In this document: positions 52,407 through 61,986 of the stretch, piece by piece | How positions within the stretch are numbered: the first letter of the stretch is position 1 | Layout: each line of letters begins with the position of its first letter | Assembly: GCA_016839655.1 (NCBI GenBank) | Contig: JAEOTW010000097.1 | Span: forward strand, 4,929 to 68,928 | DNA length: 64,000 bases | Source of the DNA: Promethearchaeota archaeon | GTDB lineage: Archaea > Asgardarchaeota > Lokiarchaeia > Sigynarchaeales > SOKP01 | Direction of reading: 5' to 3' | Translations under genes and position numbers: made by a program | Notes under the pieces: model-generated | Databases searched by the model: none | The model's input: the letters and a program-made list of their open reading frames with translations, nothing else | Told to the model about the DNA's origin: nothing

Positions 52407-54482
52407 TTATAAATTTAAATTTGAAATTATATTTTCATTTAAAATAGATGAAATTATACTTAAAACATCGACAATTAGGCATATTGAACCGTCACCTGTT
52501 ATAGTTGATCCTAATATGTCCCGAGAATCTGAATAGCTAGATTTAAATGGTTTTACAACAACATCTAATTGCTGTAATTGCTTATCTGCTATAAAAACTG
52601 CTGAACTTTCTTCATCCTTTTTACACCATATTGCAATTTTTTTGTGAGAGTTTTCTGTACTTTTTTCAACCATGCTTAAATATTCGTCTAAATGGATAAT
52701 TGGCATCAATTTCGAACCAATTTTGTAAAATTTTTGACCATCCACATATTCAACTTGATTTGGATTGAAAAAATATATTTGTTTAATGTTTTCAGTAGGA
52801 ATTGCAAATAAATCTTCAGCAATCTGAATTAGTTGTGCTCTTAGTATTGCTCTTGTAAATGGAACTATTAGTGTAAATTTAGTACCTATACCAGGTTTAG
52901 ATTGTATATCAAAATCACCACCTATTTCTTTAATTTTTTCAGCCACAATTGCTAAACCCATACCTCTACCAGAAATAATATCTGCATCTGAAAGCGTTGA
53001 GAACCCCGGCATTAAAATAAATTTATGCAATTCATCGTTTGATAGATTTTTCGCCTCGTCTGAGGTGTAGTACCCTTTTTTCACAATCTTTTCCATAATT
53101 TTATCATAATTGATACCACCACCATCATCTTGAACTTCAATGAAAATTGAGCCTGCTCTCCTAAAAGTTTTAATTTTCAATGTCCCAATCTCATTTTTTC
53201 TTTTTCTAATTCGATCTTTAGGAGATTCTATTCCATGATAGATGGCGTTTCTTATTAGCTGAACCAAAGGAGTATTAATTTCTTCTAGGATTTTTCTATC
53301 AATTTCTACATTTGTTCCTTCAAGAATTATTTTTATTTTTTTGCCAGTTTCGTTTGCAACATCACGAACAAGTCTTTTATATTTTCTAAATATTGAATCT
53401 ACTCGAACTAGTTTTAGTCGAAAAAGAATTTCCTGTATGTCTAGAAAAGGTTTATCCATTTTATCTATTAATCGTACTATACTTCTATCTTGCTTTTCCT
53501 TTAGAAGTTGACTGATGTGATTCTTCATTATTACTAATTCTCCAAAATAATTCATTAGTTCCTCGAGATACTCAATGTTAACTTTTACACTCATAATTTT
53601 TATGGTATCTTCTGAGAAAACACCTACAATTTGAGATACTCTCTCCAATTCTTGAGCATCAACATCTTCATCAAAATCATCTTCAAAAGAATCGTAGTTT
53701 ATAGGCTCAGGCTTTTCATTTTCCCATTTTTCTCTAAGACTAATAATTGTAGTGATAAAATCTTCAGATTTTAAAGGAGTTATAACATTACTTTCAATTT
53801 CAAGAACCTCATCTAACACATGAGAAATATTATCCTTATCTTTATTACTAATATAGAAAATTTCAAATTCATTTTTGAGAGTTGCTTTTTCTAAATCTTC
53901 AGGGGCAGGGTTTGTCCAACAAATCTTTCCATTCTCATTTAAAGCTCTAAATATAATAAATAATCTTACTTTTTTGAAAACACATGTCTCTTCAAGCCGG
54001 ATATATATCTTAAATGGTTTTTGTTTTTTTTCTTTAAGGATATTGTTAACCTCTTCTGACTTTAAAGGCTGAATAAAGGTGATATCATACTCATTATCAA
54101 AAGTTTCGAAACTATTCCTAATATCTTCAACAAATTTATCATCAATATCACTTAAATCTCCTTTCTTTACTCGCTTAATGACGTTTCTCAAAACATCAAT
54201 GCTTTCAAAAAGCATTTCTATGAAGTTTTCTCTTTTGGTTTTGGATACTTTTTTATCTTTGGTATTTTCTAAAAAGGATTCGAAATGGTGACAAAATTTC
54301 GACAAGTTATCAAATCCTGCCATAGCTGTTAATCCCTTCAGTGCATGAAATGTGAAAAAAAGTTCTTGAACTGGTTTTGAGTCATTCGAATTTTGTTCTA
54401 ATTTCATGATTTCTTCTTCTGTTTTTTGAATCAGATCCTCTGCTTCACTTATGAAAAGCTTTATATCGTCTTTAGATGACAC
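52407..54482 (-). CDS. cheA: Chemotaxis histidine kinase CheA
   Basis: 691 residues with the full domain set. P1 (Hpt) carries the phosphorylated His46 in FTFHALKGLTAMAGF. A P2-like CheY-binding domain lies around 155-235. The P3 dimerisation helices follow, then P4 ATPase with LIRNAIYHGIESPKDR (N box), VQDDGGGINYDKI (G1) and GRGMGLAIVAEKI (G2), and the P5 CheW-like domain in the last 130 residues. It autophosphorylates in response to receptors and passes phosphate to CheY and CheB. The AGGTGATT before the ATG is a ribosome-binding site. Confidence 0.95.
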   Translation of the reverse strand: MSSKDDIKLFISEAEDLIQKTEEEIMKLEQNSNDSKPVQELFFTFHALKGLTAMAGFDNLSKFCHHFESFLENTKDKKVSKTKRENFIEMLFESIDVLRNVIKRVKKGDLSDIDDKFVEDIRNSFETFDNEYDITFIQPLKSEEVNNILKEKKQKPFKIYIRLEETCVFKKVRLFIIFRALNENGKICWTNPAPEDLEKATLKNEFEIFYISNKDKDNISHVLDEVLEIESNVITPLKSEDFITTIISLREKWENEKPEPINYDSFEDDFDEDVDAQELERVSQIVGVFSEDTIKIMSVKVNIEYLEELMNYFGELVIMKNHISQLLKEKQDRSIVRLIDKMDKPFLDIQEILFRLKLVRVDSIFRKYKRLVRDVANETGKKIKIILEGTNVEIDRKILEEINTPLVQLIRNAIYHGIESPKDRIRKRKNEIGTLKIKTFRRAGSIFIEVQDDGGGINYDKIMEKIVKKGYYTSDEAKNLSNDELHKFILMPGFSTLSDADIISGRGMGLAIVAEKIKEIGGDFDIQSKPGIGTKFTLIVPFTRAILRAQLIQIAEDLFAIPTENIKQIYFFNPNQVEYVDGQKFYKIGSKLMPIIHLDEYLSMVEKSTENSHKKIAIWCKKDEESSAVFIADKQLQQLDVVVKPFKSSYSDSRDILGSTITGDGSICLIVDVLSIISSILNENIISNLNL

Positions 54483-54507
54483 ATAATCACCTTATTTTTT
54501 ATTTTCT

Positions 54508-54885
54508 TTATTTTTTTAATATACGGTCCATAACTTCTATTATTTGTTCTGTTTTAAAGGGCTTTTGAATGAAATCTTTCGCTCCTTTCTTCGCAGCTTC
54601 GAGTACAAGAGCTTCCTGACCGAGAGCAGAAACAACAACAATCAATGCTTTTGAGTTTAATTTTAAAATCTCTTCAGTTGCTTCGATACCGCCTTTTTCA
54701 GGCATAACTAAATCCATAGTAACTAGATCAGGATTAAGTTTCTTATATAAAGAGATTGCTTCCACACCATTTGAAGCTTCACCGATTACTTCAATTTGCT
54801 CAATCTTATTGATGATATTCTTAAGCATGTTACGAGTAAACTGGGCATCGTCTACTATTAGGACCTTTTTTTTATTATTTGACAT
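54508..54885 (-). CDS. cheY: Chemotaxis response regulator CheY
   Basis: A 125-residue stand-alone receiver domain: VLIVDDAQFTR with the metal-binding acidic pair, the phospho-acceptor Asp in LVTMDLVMPEKGG, Ser in VVSALGQE and Lys in DFIQKPF. Its partner in the cell, motor or otherwise, is unknown because CheF and archaellum genes are absent. AAGGAG lies 9 bases before the ATG. Confidence 0.94.
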   Translation of the reverse strand: MSNNKKKVLIVDDAQFTRNMLKNIINKIEQIEVIGEASNGVEAISLYKKLNPDLVTMDLVMPEKGGIEATEEILKLNSKALIVVVSALGQEALVLEAAKKGAKDFIQKPFKTEQIIEVMDRILKK

Positions 54886-54905
54886 TTTATCAACTCCTTT
54901 TTAAT

Positions 54906-55436
54906 TTATGTTAATGATGATAAATCTTGTTGGATTCTGAATTGTTCAACTTCATTAAAGATCTTTCCCAAATCAAGCATAACTCTTGGTCGTTGTTCAA
55001 AATTAACAATTCCTTTGATATATTCTATTGCAACACTAGTTTGAAAGATTGGGCTTAATCCAACAATCTCAGTGGGATCAATATGATCTATACTAATTAT
55101 TTGATCTACATAAAATCCAACTAGATTATTATCAAGCTTTAGTATTATAATGAACTTTTTTGCTGTAACCGATTCTTTTTCGAAAGAGGAGTTCTTCGAG
55201 TACAATATATATTGATTTAAATTCAGTTTTTTCTTTAAATTAATTATATGAATAATCTCTCCCCTGTAATTATAAATTCCATCAATGAAATCTAAGCTTT
55301 TTGGTAGTTTCCTTATTAATCCTGCTTGAATTATTTCTTTTACGTCGAAGAGATCGATAACGAACTCTTCCCATCCAATCTTAAATGAAAGAATGGAAAT
55401 TTGATCCATATTTTCATATTCTTGCTTTTGAGCCAT
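54906..55436 (-). CDS. cheW: Chemotaxis adaptor CheW
   Basis: A 176-residue single CheW domain: ILSFKIGWEEFVIDLFDVKEI, LDFIDGIYNYRGEIIHIINL and a C-terminal YIKGIVNFEQRPRVMLDLG. It couples receptors to CheA. Together with the CheW part of the CheW-CheC-CheC fusion it gives the cluster two adaptors. It is in a tight row, with 20-base spacers, from the longin-like gene to cheY. Confidence 0.93.
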   Translation of the reverse strand: MAQKQEYENMDQISILSFKIGWEEFVIDLFDVKEIIQAGLIRKLPKSLDFIDGIYNYRGEIIHIINLKKKLNLNQYILYSKNSSFEKESVTAKKFIIILKLDNNLVGFYVDQIISIDHIDPTEIVGLSPIFQTSVAIEYIKGIVNFEQRPRVMLDLGKIFNEVEQFRIQQDLSSLT

Positions 55437-55456
55437 TTTTTACTTACCTTCTTTTT

Positions 55457-56275
55457 TTAAATAATAAAATATTGGTTAATTTTATCTTCAAAAGATGCAA
55501 ATGGAGTTACATCTCCATTGAACTCTTTTAAATAATTATTAAAATCGTAAATAAATTCATCTGCAATAAGATACATGTATCTCTGTAGCAAGGAATTCAT
55601 ATTTTCAACAAGAAAAGCAAAAATTACGCTACTTTTTGATATAACGTAAAATTGCTGATTCCCAAAATTTATCTCCTTCAATTTTGCTCCTGTTTCTTCT
55701 CCAATAATCGTATTTGAGAAAGATAATAAGGCAGAGATAAAACCTCCAATGTGAACCTCATGATCTGCTATGTTATTACGATTTTTATTAATTTTTGAAA
55801 GAAAAGGACTACCTGCGGAACCAATAACAAAGATAGCTATAACTCCAGATGATTTTGGAATTTCAATTTTGTCTTCGAATACTTTATCTATATCAGATAA
55901 TGGTGCGTCTGAAAGAATTTTTTTATTAATCTTTTTGGATAGGAAATAAAGCTGTGAAAAATTAACTGCAATACTCGGTTCTTTTTCTTCCATATATAGT
56001 ACTACTGAAATCTCTTTGTTATTATTATTGAAATATTGGATATGAATTGTGAATTCATTTAATGGAATAATTGAGCTTCCTTGTTTTTTGGTTATTATTT
56101 CTTTCTTATAGAGTTCTAAGACATTCTGGATAAGAGGAACTCCTATACCTTTTTGAAGAATAATTTTAAAAGCGCCTTCAGATTCTATATCTGAGATTCT
56201 TAATAATCCATATCCAAGCATTTGAAACCTTTCTGAATTATTATTAATATTTTGAGCCTTGTCCATAGCTATCAT
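55457..56275 (-). CDS. Longin/roadblock-like protein, first gene of the chemosensory cluster
   Basis: 272 residues, soluble. The C-terminal half (about 138-272) has the order strand GVIAIFVIGSAGSPFL, an amphipathic helix HIGGFISALLSFSN, strands INFGNQQFYVISKS and SVIFAFLVEN, then long helices, ending DVTPFASFEDKINQYF. This is the layout of the longin/roadblock-like domains frequent in Asgard GTPase-associated proteins. The N-terminal half (MLGYGLLRISDIESEGAF) may be a second, more divergent copy. It is the first gene of the cluster and could be the partner of the GTPase encoded at the far end. Starts at 56275 or at the ATG at 56266. Confidence 0.6.
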   Translation of the reverse strand: MIAMDKAQNINNNSERFQMLGYGLLRISDIESEGAFKIILQKGIGVPLIQNVLELYKKEIITKKQGSSIIPLNEFTIHIQYFNNNNKEISVVLYMEEKEPSIAVNFSQLYFLSKKINKKILSDAPLSDIDKVFEDKIEIPKSSGVIAIFVIGSAGSPFLSKINKNRNNIADHEVHIGGFISALLSFSNTIIGEETGAKLKEINFGNQQFYVISKSSVIFAFLVENMNSLLQRYMYLIADEFIYDFNNYLKEFNGDVTPFASFEDKINQYFII

Positions 56276-57064
56276 ATTATATTCTTACTTTTATTTTTGC
56301 AGATTATTTGCTTTGGATTAATTCCCTTAGTTGTTTTTTATTAGCGCTTTATTTATTTTAAATCAAAAAATATTGAATGATGATTTTACATTTTTTGATG
56401 TAAAATAATATTATAATTTGTATTCTTTTTTGTGTTTTTTCTAAATTTGAACTAAAAAAGTTATATCAGAATGTATATTTAAACTTAATGTTATAAAAAA
56501 ATGTTATACTATTGTAAATCACATTTTTTGAATTATTGAGATCTTATAAGATCTAAACTATTTTTTTTTGAAATATACTAAATAATTCTAAGTTTACAAT
56601 GAGGATTAGTGAAAAATCAAATATGTTAAATAAATTGAAAAATTACACAATAATGATTTCTTTGAACACAAAAAAATGTTAATTAATGAGATTTATATAT
56701 CTGAGTCTGATAATATGTTTTTAAAAAGAAGAAATCAAGTTATCCAAATTATTTAGACTTCTCATATAAATGAATAAGAATTGAGAGAGCCCTCCGAGGT
56801 TCTTGTCTAATCAAAAACTTTTATTCACAAATCCAATTTCAATGGATTTATTGATAAAAATCATTAGGTGTAGGTATCAATTAATTATCTAAAACATCAA
56901 AAATTTATACCAAAAGATTGAACTCAGCAATTTTTTTGCCACAAAATGGGATCCAATAAACTAAATAAGATATTTTTTCATAAATATGAGGATTTTTAAA
57001 GGGTAAACCAAAAAGATTTATTAAGAGAAAAAATAAATTATAATCAATAAATTTAAAGTAAATT
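56276..57064. promoter_or_regulatory. Long intergenic region ahead of the chemosensory cluster
   Basis: 789 bases, very A/T-rich, with no convincing open frame. It must hold the minus-strand promoter of the cluster; AAAATAAAAG lies about 20 bases before the ATG at 56275. Two small hairpins stand out: GAGAGCC-CTCCGA-GGTTCTT (about 56785-56804, including G-U pairs, the only G/C-rich island in the spacer) and AAATCCA-ATTTCAA-TGGATTT (56829-56849). They could belong to a small RNA; I cannot assign one. Confidence 0.4.
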
Positions 57065-57091
57065 TTGAAATTTAATAATGAGGAAAGAGAG

Positions 57092-57346
57092 ATGCTATCA
57101 AAAGAAGATGATATAAATAATAAAATTAAACTTACTAATGATATTTTGAATCATGTATATGAAATCCTAACGTTATTCAAACCTTTAATGGATAAAATGA
57201 TTGAAATGGAAGAATCAAAAGAATTTAAAAAAAATGGAACTTTTGACAGAGCAGCATACTTATTTGGTAAGATTTCCGATTTATGTAAAGAAATAGAAAG
57301 TAGTTCTACACCAAAAAATACTTTTTTAGAAAATTTAGGTAATTAA
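57092..57346 (+). CDS. Small helical protein of unknown function
   Basis: 84 residues from the ATG at 57092, which has GAGGA seven bases ahead of it. A TTG at 57065 would add nine residues. The protein is acidic and almost entirely helical (INNKIKLTNDILNHVYEIL; FKPLMDKMIEMEESKEFKK), with no membrane segment, probably a short coiled coil. No family is recognised. It stands between the chemosensory promoter region and tRNA-Gly, on the opposite strand to both. Confidence 0.55.
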   Translation: MLSKEDDINNKIKLTNDILNHVYEILTLFKPLMDKMIEMEESKEFKKNGTFDRAAYLFGKISDLCKEIESSSTPKNTFLENLGN

Positions 57347-57396
57347 GATTTAAATTCTTGAGAGACCTATTCATTAAAAATTGGATGAATGTGAAA

Positions 57397-57469
57397 TGCG
57401 CCCACCGGGAATTGAACCCGGGTCGCGAGGTTGGGAACCTAGCATACTAAACCACTATACTATGGGCGC
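57397..57469 (-). tRNA. tRNA-Gly (CCC)
   Basis: Uninterrupted cloverleaf of 73 bases on the minus strand. The acceptor GCGCCCA pairs with TGGGCGC, with A as discriminator. The T-arm CCGGG-TTCAATT-CCCGG is perfect. The anticodon loop TTCCCAA gives anticodon CCC. The anticodon stem CTAGG/CCTCG has one T-C mismatch, so it is slightly weak. CCA is not encoded. No intron, unlike the tRNA-Gln in this window. Confidence 0.93.
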
Positions 57470-57783
57470 AAATTTTGATTACCATTCAACAAATTAAGAT
57501 TTATAACAAAAATATATATGACAATAATTTTAGTTAACAAATAAAATTTTTTGTAAAACAAGCTGTAACATTATTTCGTACCAGTATATAGTACAAATAG
57601 ACAATGTACATACAAATATAACTATCAAATTCCATTCAATCTTATAGATTGCATTAGAGGAAGACAAGTCTTTAGAGTTCAATATTATTTATTCTTGCGA
57701 TGAATAAATAGAAACGGGGTTTGAAAAATGTTAGAACTAATGAAAATCATTAAATAAATAAAGAAATCTTTGAGGAATTTGAT
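57470..57783 (+). promoter_or_regulatory. Leader region of the histidine kinase gene with hairpins
   Basis: About 310 bases without a gene. It contains CAATCT-TAT-AGATTG (near 57633), and a 9-base-pair hairpin TATTTATTC-TTGCGAT-GAATAAATA (57686-57710) about 75 bases before the kinase start. A ribosome-binding site GAGG lies 8 bases before the GTG at 57784. The hairpins may be part of a 5' leader; A/T richness makes chance pairing possible. Confidence 0.35.
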
Positions 57784-59676
57784 GTGTCAGAAGAATTTAA
57801 ACAAAATGAGAAAAAAGTAGAGGAATCTGAAAAAAAGTATCGAGATTTAGTTAATAATCTTACTGATATTAATCTTGAAGTCAATGTGAATGGTATAGTA
57901 ACTTATGTTAGCCCTCAATGTTATAATATCATGGGTTATCAACCGATGGAACTCCTAGGAAAAAACGCTCTGAATTATATCCATCCTGAGGATGTGTTAA
58001 AAATCGCAGAAGCAATGAAATTAGCACTTCAAACAAGTGAAAGAATTTCTGTTCCTAAATACAAGCTTTTGCACAAAAATGGAAATATTATTTATGCCTC
58101 AGCAAAGGGAAAATATGTTAAGACAAATGAAAGTGAAAGATTTATCGTCACCATACAAGATATTACATCTCAGATATTAGTAGAGCAAAAGTTAAAGGAA
58201 TCAGAAGAAAAATATCGAAGTTTAATTGATAATCTCACGGATATTATACTAGAACTCGATATAAATGGAACTATAACTTATATTAGTCCTCAATGTTATA
58301 ACATTGTAGGTTATCAACAAAATGAGCTTGTTGGAAAGAAAGCACTTAAATATATTCATCCAAAAGATGTACTAAAATTAGTAGAATCAATGAAAAATGC
58401 AAGAGATACTAAAAAATTGATAGCTGCTCCTGATTTTAAACTTATCCATAAAAATGGAAATATCGTATATTCATCAGCTAGAGGTAAACATGTTATTACA
58501 AATGGAATGGACAGATACATTGTTACATTAAGAGATATCACAACTAAAAAAAAAATAGAACTAAAATTGAAAGAATCTGAAGAGAAATATCGTTTAATTT
58601 CTGAAAATGCTAATGAGTTAATTCTTATAGTCAGTGAAACTTTAAATATTGAATACGTAAATAAAAAACCATTATTAAAAATAGCAGGTTATTCTATTGA
58701 TGAAGTTATTGGAAAAAGAGCTTTAAATTTCTTACATTTAGATGATAAAGAGAAAAGCTTCAAACAATTTTATGAAGCTTTTAATAAAGAGGGGCATGGA
58801 ATTGTAGAAGCTAAAGTGAGACACAGGGAAGGTCATTACTTCCATGTAGAAATAAATGGAAGTTTATTTCATAATGAAAAAGGTGAACCCAAAGGTCTTC
58901 TAATCACTCGAGATATAACAGAGCGTAAAAAAGCTGAAAATCTCATAATTGAAGAATATAAAAAACTGGAAGAATTAAGCCAAATTAAAAGTGAATTAAT
59001 TATGCAGGCCTCCCATGAACTCAAAACACCCTTAAGTTCAATATATGCCGCATCACAAATCCTTCTACAAAACTATAAAGAAACACTCGATCATAAACCA
59101 TTGGAATTCATTGAAATGATATATAGAGGAAGTCAAAAATTACGACAATTAATTGAAAATTTACTTGATGTCTCTAAAATAGAATCAGGGAAATTCAATT
59201 TAAATTTGCAAAAAGAGAATATTATTGATTTTATTCATGAGTGTTGTTCAGATTTACAATATTGGGCAGAAAAAAAAAATATAAATATAAAATTTGAGCT
59301 TCCAGAAGAAGTTTTTGTAAAAATAGATAAGGTTAGGGTTGAGCAAGTTATTACTAATCTTCTATCTAATGCAATCAAATTCACTCCTCCTAATGGTAAT
59401 ATCTACATTAATTTAAATGTCATTGATCAATGGGTAGAGATCTCTATAAAAGATACCGGCATTGGACTTGTTGAAAAAGAAAAAAAATTATTATTTGAAA
59501 AGTTTGGGAAAATAAAAAGAGTTATTAAAGACAAAGATATAGATGTTGAAGGATCAGGTTTAGGTTTATATATCTCTAAACGGATCGTATCACTCCATCA
59601 AGGTATGTTACTAGTTAAGTCTGATGGGAGAAATAAAGGATCAACATTTACAATCAGATTACCATTATCTAAATAG
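57784..59676 (+). CDS. Cytoplasmic histidine kinase with three PAS domains
   Basis: 630 residues, no membrane segment. Three PAS domains occupy about 12-135, 136-258 and 259-380. The first two are close duplicates (YRDLVNNLTDINLEVNVNGI and YRSLIDNLTDIILELDINGT) and each ends in a PAC-like DIT motif. The kinase core has the H box QASHELKTPLSS, the N box VITNLLSNAIKFTPP, DTGIGL and GSGLGLYISKRI. No partner response regulator is adjacent; the CheY and CheB receivers lie 3 kb or more away on the other strand. It senses an internal signal, perhaps redox or a ligand. GTG start with GAGG ahead. Confidence 0.92.
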   Translation: MSEEFKQNEKKVEESEKKYRDLVNNLTDINLEVNVNGIVTYVSPQCYNIMGYQPMELLGKNALNYIHPEDVLKIAEAMKLALQTSERISVPKYKLLHKNGNIIYASAKGKYVKTNESERFIVTIQDITSQILVEQKLKESEEKYRSLIDNLTDIILELDINGTITYISPQCYNIVGYQQNELVGKKALKYIHPKDVLKLVESMKNARDTKKLIAAPDFKLIHKNGNIVYSSARGKHVITNGMDRYIVTLRDITTKKKIELKLKESEEKYRLISENANELILIVSETLNIEYVNKKPLLKIAGYSIDEVIGKRALNFLHLDDKEKSFKQFYEAFNKEGHGIVEAKVRHREGHYFHVEINGSLFHNEKGEPKGLLITRDITERKKAENLIIEEYKKLEELSQIKSELIMQASHELKTPLSSIYAASQILLQNYKETLDHKPLEFIEMIYRGSQKLRQLIENLLDVSKIESGKFNLNLQKENIIDFIHECCSDLQYWAEKKNINIKFELPEEVFVKIDKVRVEQVITNLLSNAIKFTPPNGNIYINLNVIDQWVEISIKDTGIGLVEKEKKLLFEKFGKIKRVIKDKDIDVEGSGLGLYISKRIVSLHQGMLLVKSDGRNKGSTFTIRLPLSK

Positions 59677-59827
59677 TATATTTACATGATTGTAATAGAC
59701 TGTGAAGGGAAAATAAAACCTCACTTAAATTTTAATAGTATCACTACTTTTTAAATTCATTATTTGAGTTATATATACAAATCCAATTGGTTTGTTAAAA
59801 AAATAAGACTTAAAATTATTTCATAGA

Positions 59828-60487
59828 TTGGATAAAATGGAAAAAATCAATTCCTTATTTGACAAGATAATAACAGACTTTTCTGGTGGTATATGGGGAT
59901 TACTATCGATAGGTTTTGGACTTACAGGTGATTTAATCAGTTATATTTTTTTTCCAGGTTATGATTTTACAAAAAAGGCTGTTAGTTATTTATGTGAGGG
60001 GCCAGGAGGATTATTTTTTCAAATCGGGTCAGTAATTTCTGGAATTTTTGCAATATTTTTTGTTATATCTTTAGCAAGGAGTATAGATGGTGAAGAAATT
60101 AGTGAAATATTAAAAAAAAGTACACTGGTTTTTGCATTAATATCGTGTATAAATTTAATTATTTTAGGCGCTTTTTGTGGCCCTAATCTCATTATATCAT
60201 TAATTCATGGTTTTTCTGCTTTTCTTAGTTGGTTTTCAGGATTAGTTTATATCACACTTTTCAATATATTAATTTTAAAAGATTCCAAATTTTCGAAATA
60301 TTTAGCATATTCTGGATTTATTATATCTTCTTTATTTCTTTTATTGTTAGTATTTTGGATTTTGCATTTTTTTGAAATAACTCGTTTTCTCGGACTATTT
60401 TTACCAACAATAGAGTGGGTAGATACTTTTGCTATTATAATCTGGTATCTTATCATTTCAATATATTTGATTCATAAAAAAATCTAA
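59828..60487 (+). CDS. DUF998-like membrane protein, copy A
   Basis: 219 residues with six membrane helices. The pattern GDLISYIFFPGYDFTKKAVSYL, then the loop GPGGLFFQIGSVISG, is typical of the DUF998 family: short loop after helix 1 with a P-G-Y/T and a serine-rich turn. Function of the family is unknown. Starts at TTG 59828 or, more simply, at ATG 59837. It is paralogous to the next gene. Confidence 0.75.
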   Translation: MDKMEKINSLFDKIITDFSGGIWGLLSIGFGLTGDLISYIFFPGYDFTKKAVSYLCEGPGGLFFQIGSVISGIFAIFFVISLARSIDGEEISEILKKSTLVFALISCINLIILGAFCGPNLIISLIHGFSAFLSWFSGLVYITLFNILILKDSKFSKYLAYSGFIISSLFLLLLVFWILHFFEITRFLGLFLPTIEWVDTFAIIIWYLIISIYLIHKKI

Positions 60488-60566
60488 TTAGAAGCGAGAT
60501 TATTTATCTTAAATATTATTTCTATTATGGAAATTTTTTTAAATCTTAAAATGTAGACAGATTATA

Positions 60567-61235
60567 ATGAATAATCGTAATATATTATATCTTCTTGGTG
60601 CTATATTTGGGATATTAGCATTCATAATTGGTGTTTCTGGATATGTTATATCATTAATTTTAACTCCAACATATAGAATGTGGGCAACTTCAATAAGTAA
60701 TTTACTTCTTGAACCTTACGGCCCTTTTGCAAGAATAGGATTAATAATCACCAATATTATAGTAATTCCATATATTTTTTCATTGGGAAAGACACTTAAA
60801 CATGAGGGTGTTTATGAATTAATCAGAAAGATAGCAATTATAGCAGGGATATTTGCATGTGTAAATGCAATATTAACAGGAATAGTGGCAGGACATACTC
60901 CAATCCTCAGTAGATTGCATGGTTTATTTGTACTATTAAGTTGGATTAGTGGCGCAATAACTACTTTTACTTTTAGTTTATTAATGTTAAAGAACCCTAA
61001 CTTTTCGAAGTATATAACTACTAGTGGTTTTTTAGTAGCAGGAATTTTTATTGGCTTTTTAATACCCTTTTTCATCACTAACTTTTGTTCATATTTTCCT
61101 GCTTTATGTTATGAATTTGGCGCTGCAATATATGTAATATTGCCTACTTGGGAGTGGGCTGTTGTTCTATCTATACTTTATTGGTACTTTTCTAATTCGG
61201 TTTATATGTTATATAAAAAAGATTTATTATCCTAA
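60567..61235 (+). CDS. DUF998-like membrane protein, copy B
   Basis: 222 residues with six membrane helices and the same layout as the preceding gene (ILTPTYRMWATSISNLL, then EPYGPFARIGLIIT; later HGLFVLLSWISGAITTFTFSLL). The pair is another tandem duplication in this window. The 79-base spacer suggests independent or read-through expression. Function unknown. Confidence 0.75.
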   Translation: MNNRNILYLLGAIFGILAFIIGVSGYVISLILTPTYRMWATSISNLLLEPYGPFARIGLIITNIIVIPYIFSLGKTLKHEGVYELIRKIAIIAGIFACVNAILTGIVAGHTPILSRLHGLFVLLSWISGAITTFTFSLLMLKNPNFSKYITTSGFLVAGIFIGFLIPFFITNFCSYFPALCYEFGAAIYVILPTWEWAVVLSILYWYFSNSVYMLYKKDLLS

Positions 61236-61276
61236 AGATGGATTATATTAAATAATCTTTATTGTGTGAGATTTTT

Positions 61277-61951
61277 ATGGAAGATTTAAGTTTTGAAAAA
61301 GATATAAGAATTGACAAAAATGATGCCTTAATTGTGGTAGATATACAATATGACTTTATTCCAGGGGGGTCATTACCTGTTGAGGAAGGAGATCTAATAA
61401 TTGATGGGATAAATCAAATTGCAAAATTATTTAAAGAAAAAAAGGCAACTGTGGTATTAACTCAAGATTGGCATCCTCAAAATCATTTATCATTTGCTAG
61501 TAATCATCAAGGTAAAGCTCCTGGTGATAAGTTTACTTCAGAAGATGGAGCTATAGGACCAGTTTTGTGGCCAGATCATTGTATACAAAACACTAAAGGA
61601 GCAGAATTTCATCAAAAATTAAATTATGATTTAGCAGATAAAGTAATCAAAAAAGGAATGAACCCAAAAGTAGACAGCTATTCTAGTTTTAGAGATAATG
61701 ATAAAAAATCTGAAACTGGACTTCGAGAATATTTAAATTCCAAAGATATTAAACGGATTTTTGTTTGTGGGTTAGCTTTAGATTATTGTTGCTATTATAC
61801 TGCTATGGATGCGTATGAATTTAATTATGCAGTGTATTTTTTAGTAGAACTAACGAGGGGTATCAATTTACCTGAAGGTAGTATAAAAAACACTCTGAAT
61901 ATTATGAAAAGTACTGGGATTAAATTTGCGAATATCTCAAGTTTTGAATAA
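61277..61951 (+). CDS. pncA: Nicotinamidase (isochorismatase-like hydrolase)
   Basis: About 225 residues with the catalytic triad in place: Asp in LIVVDIQYDFIPGGSL, Lys in KVIKKGMNPKVDSYSSF, and nucleophile Cys in VCGLALDYCCYYTAMDA. The metal-binding D-x-H is in TQDWHPQNHLSF. PncA converts nicotinamide to nicotinate for NAD salvage. The ATG at 61277, with GTGAG ahead, is preferred over the TTG at 61262. A following ATG-started gene lies 35 bases downstream. Confidence 0.9.
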   Translation: MEDLSFEKDIRIDKNDALIVVDIQYDFIPGGSLPVEEGDLIIDGINQIAKLFKEKKATVVLTQDWHPQNHLSFASNHQGKAPGDKFTSEDGAIGPVLWPDHCIQNTKGAEFHQKLNYDLADKVIKKGMNPKVDSYSSFRDNDKKSETGLREYLNSKDIKRIFVCGLALDYCCYYTAMDAYEFNYAVYFLVELTRGINLPEGSIKNTLNIMKSTGIKFANISSFE

Positions 61952-61986
61952 AAATAGTTTTTTTATATCTTTCTTTTATCAATTTA

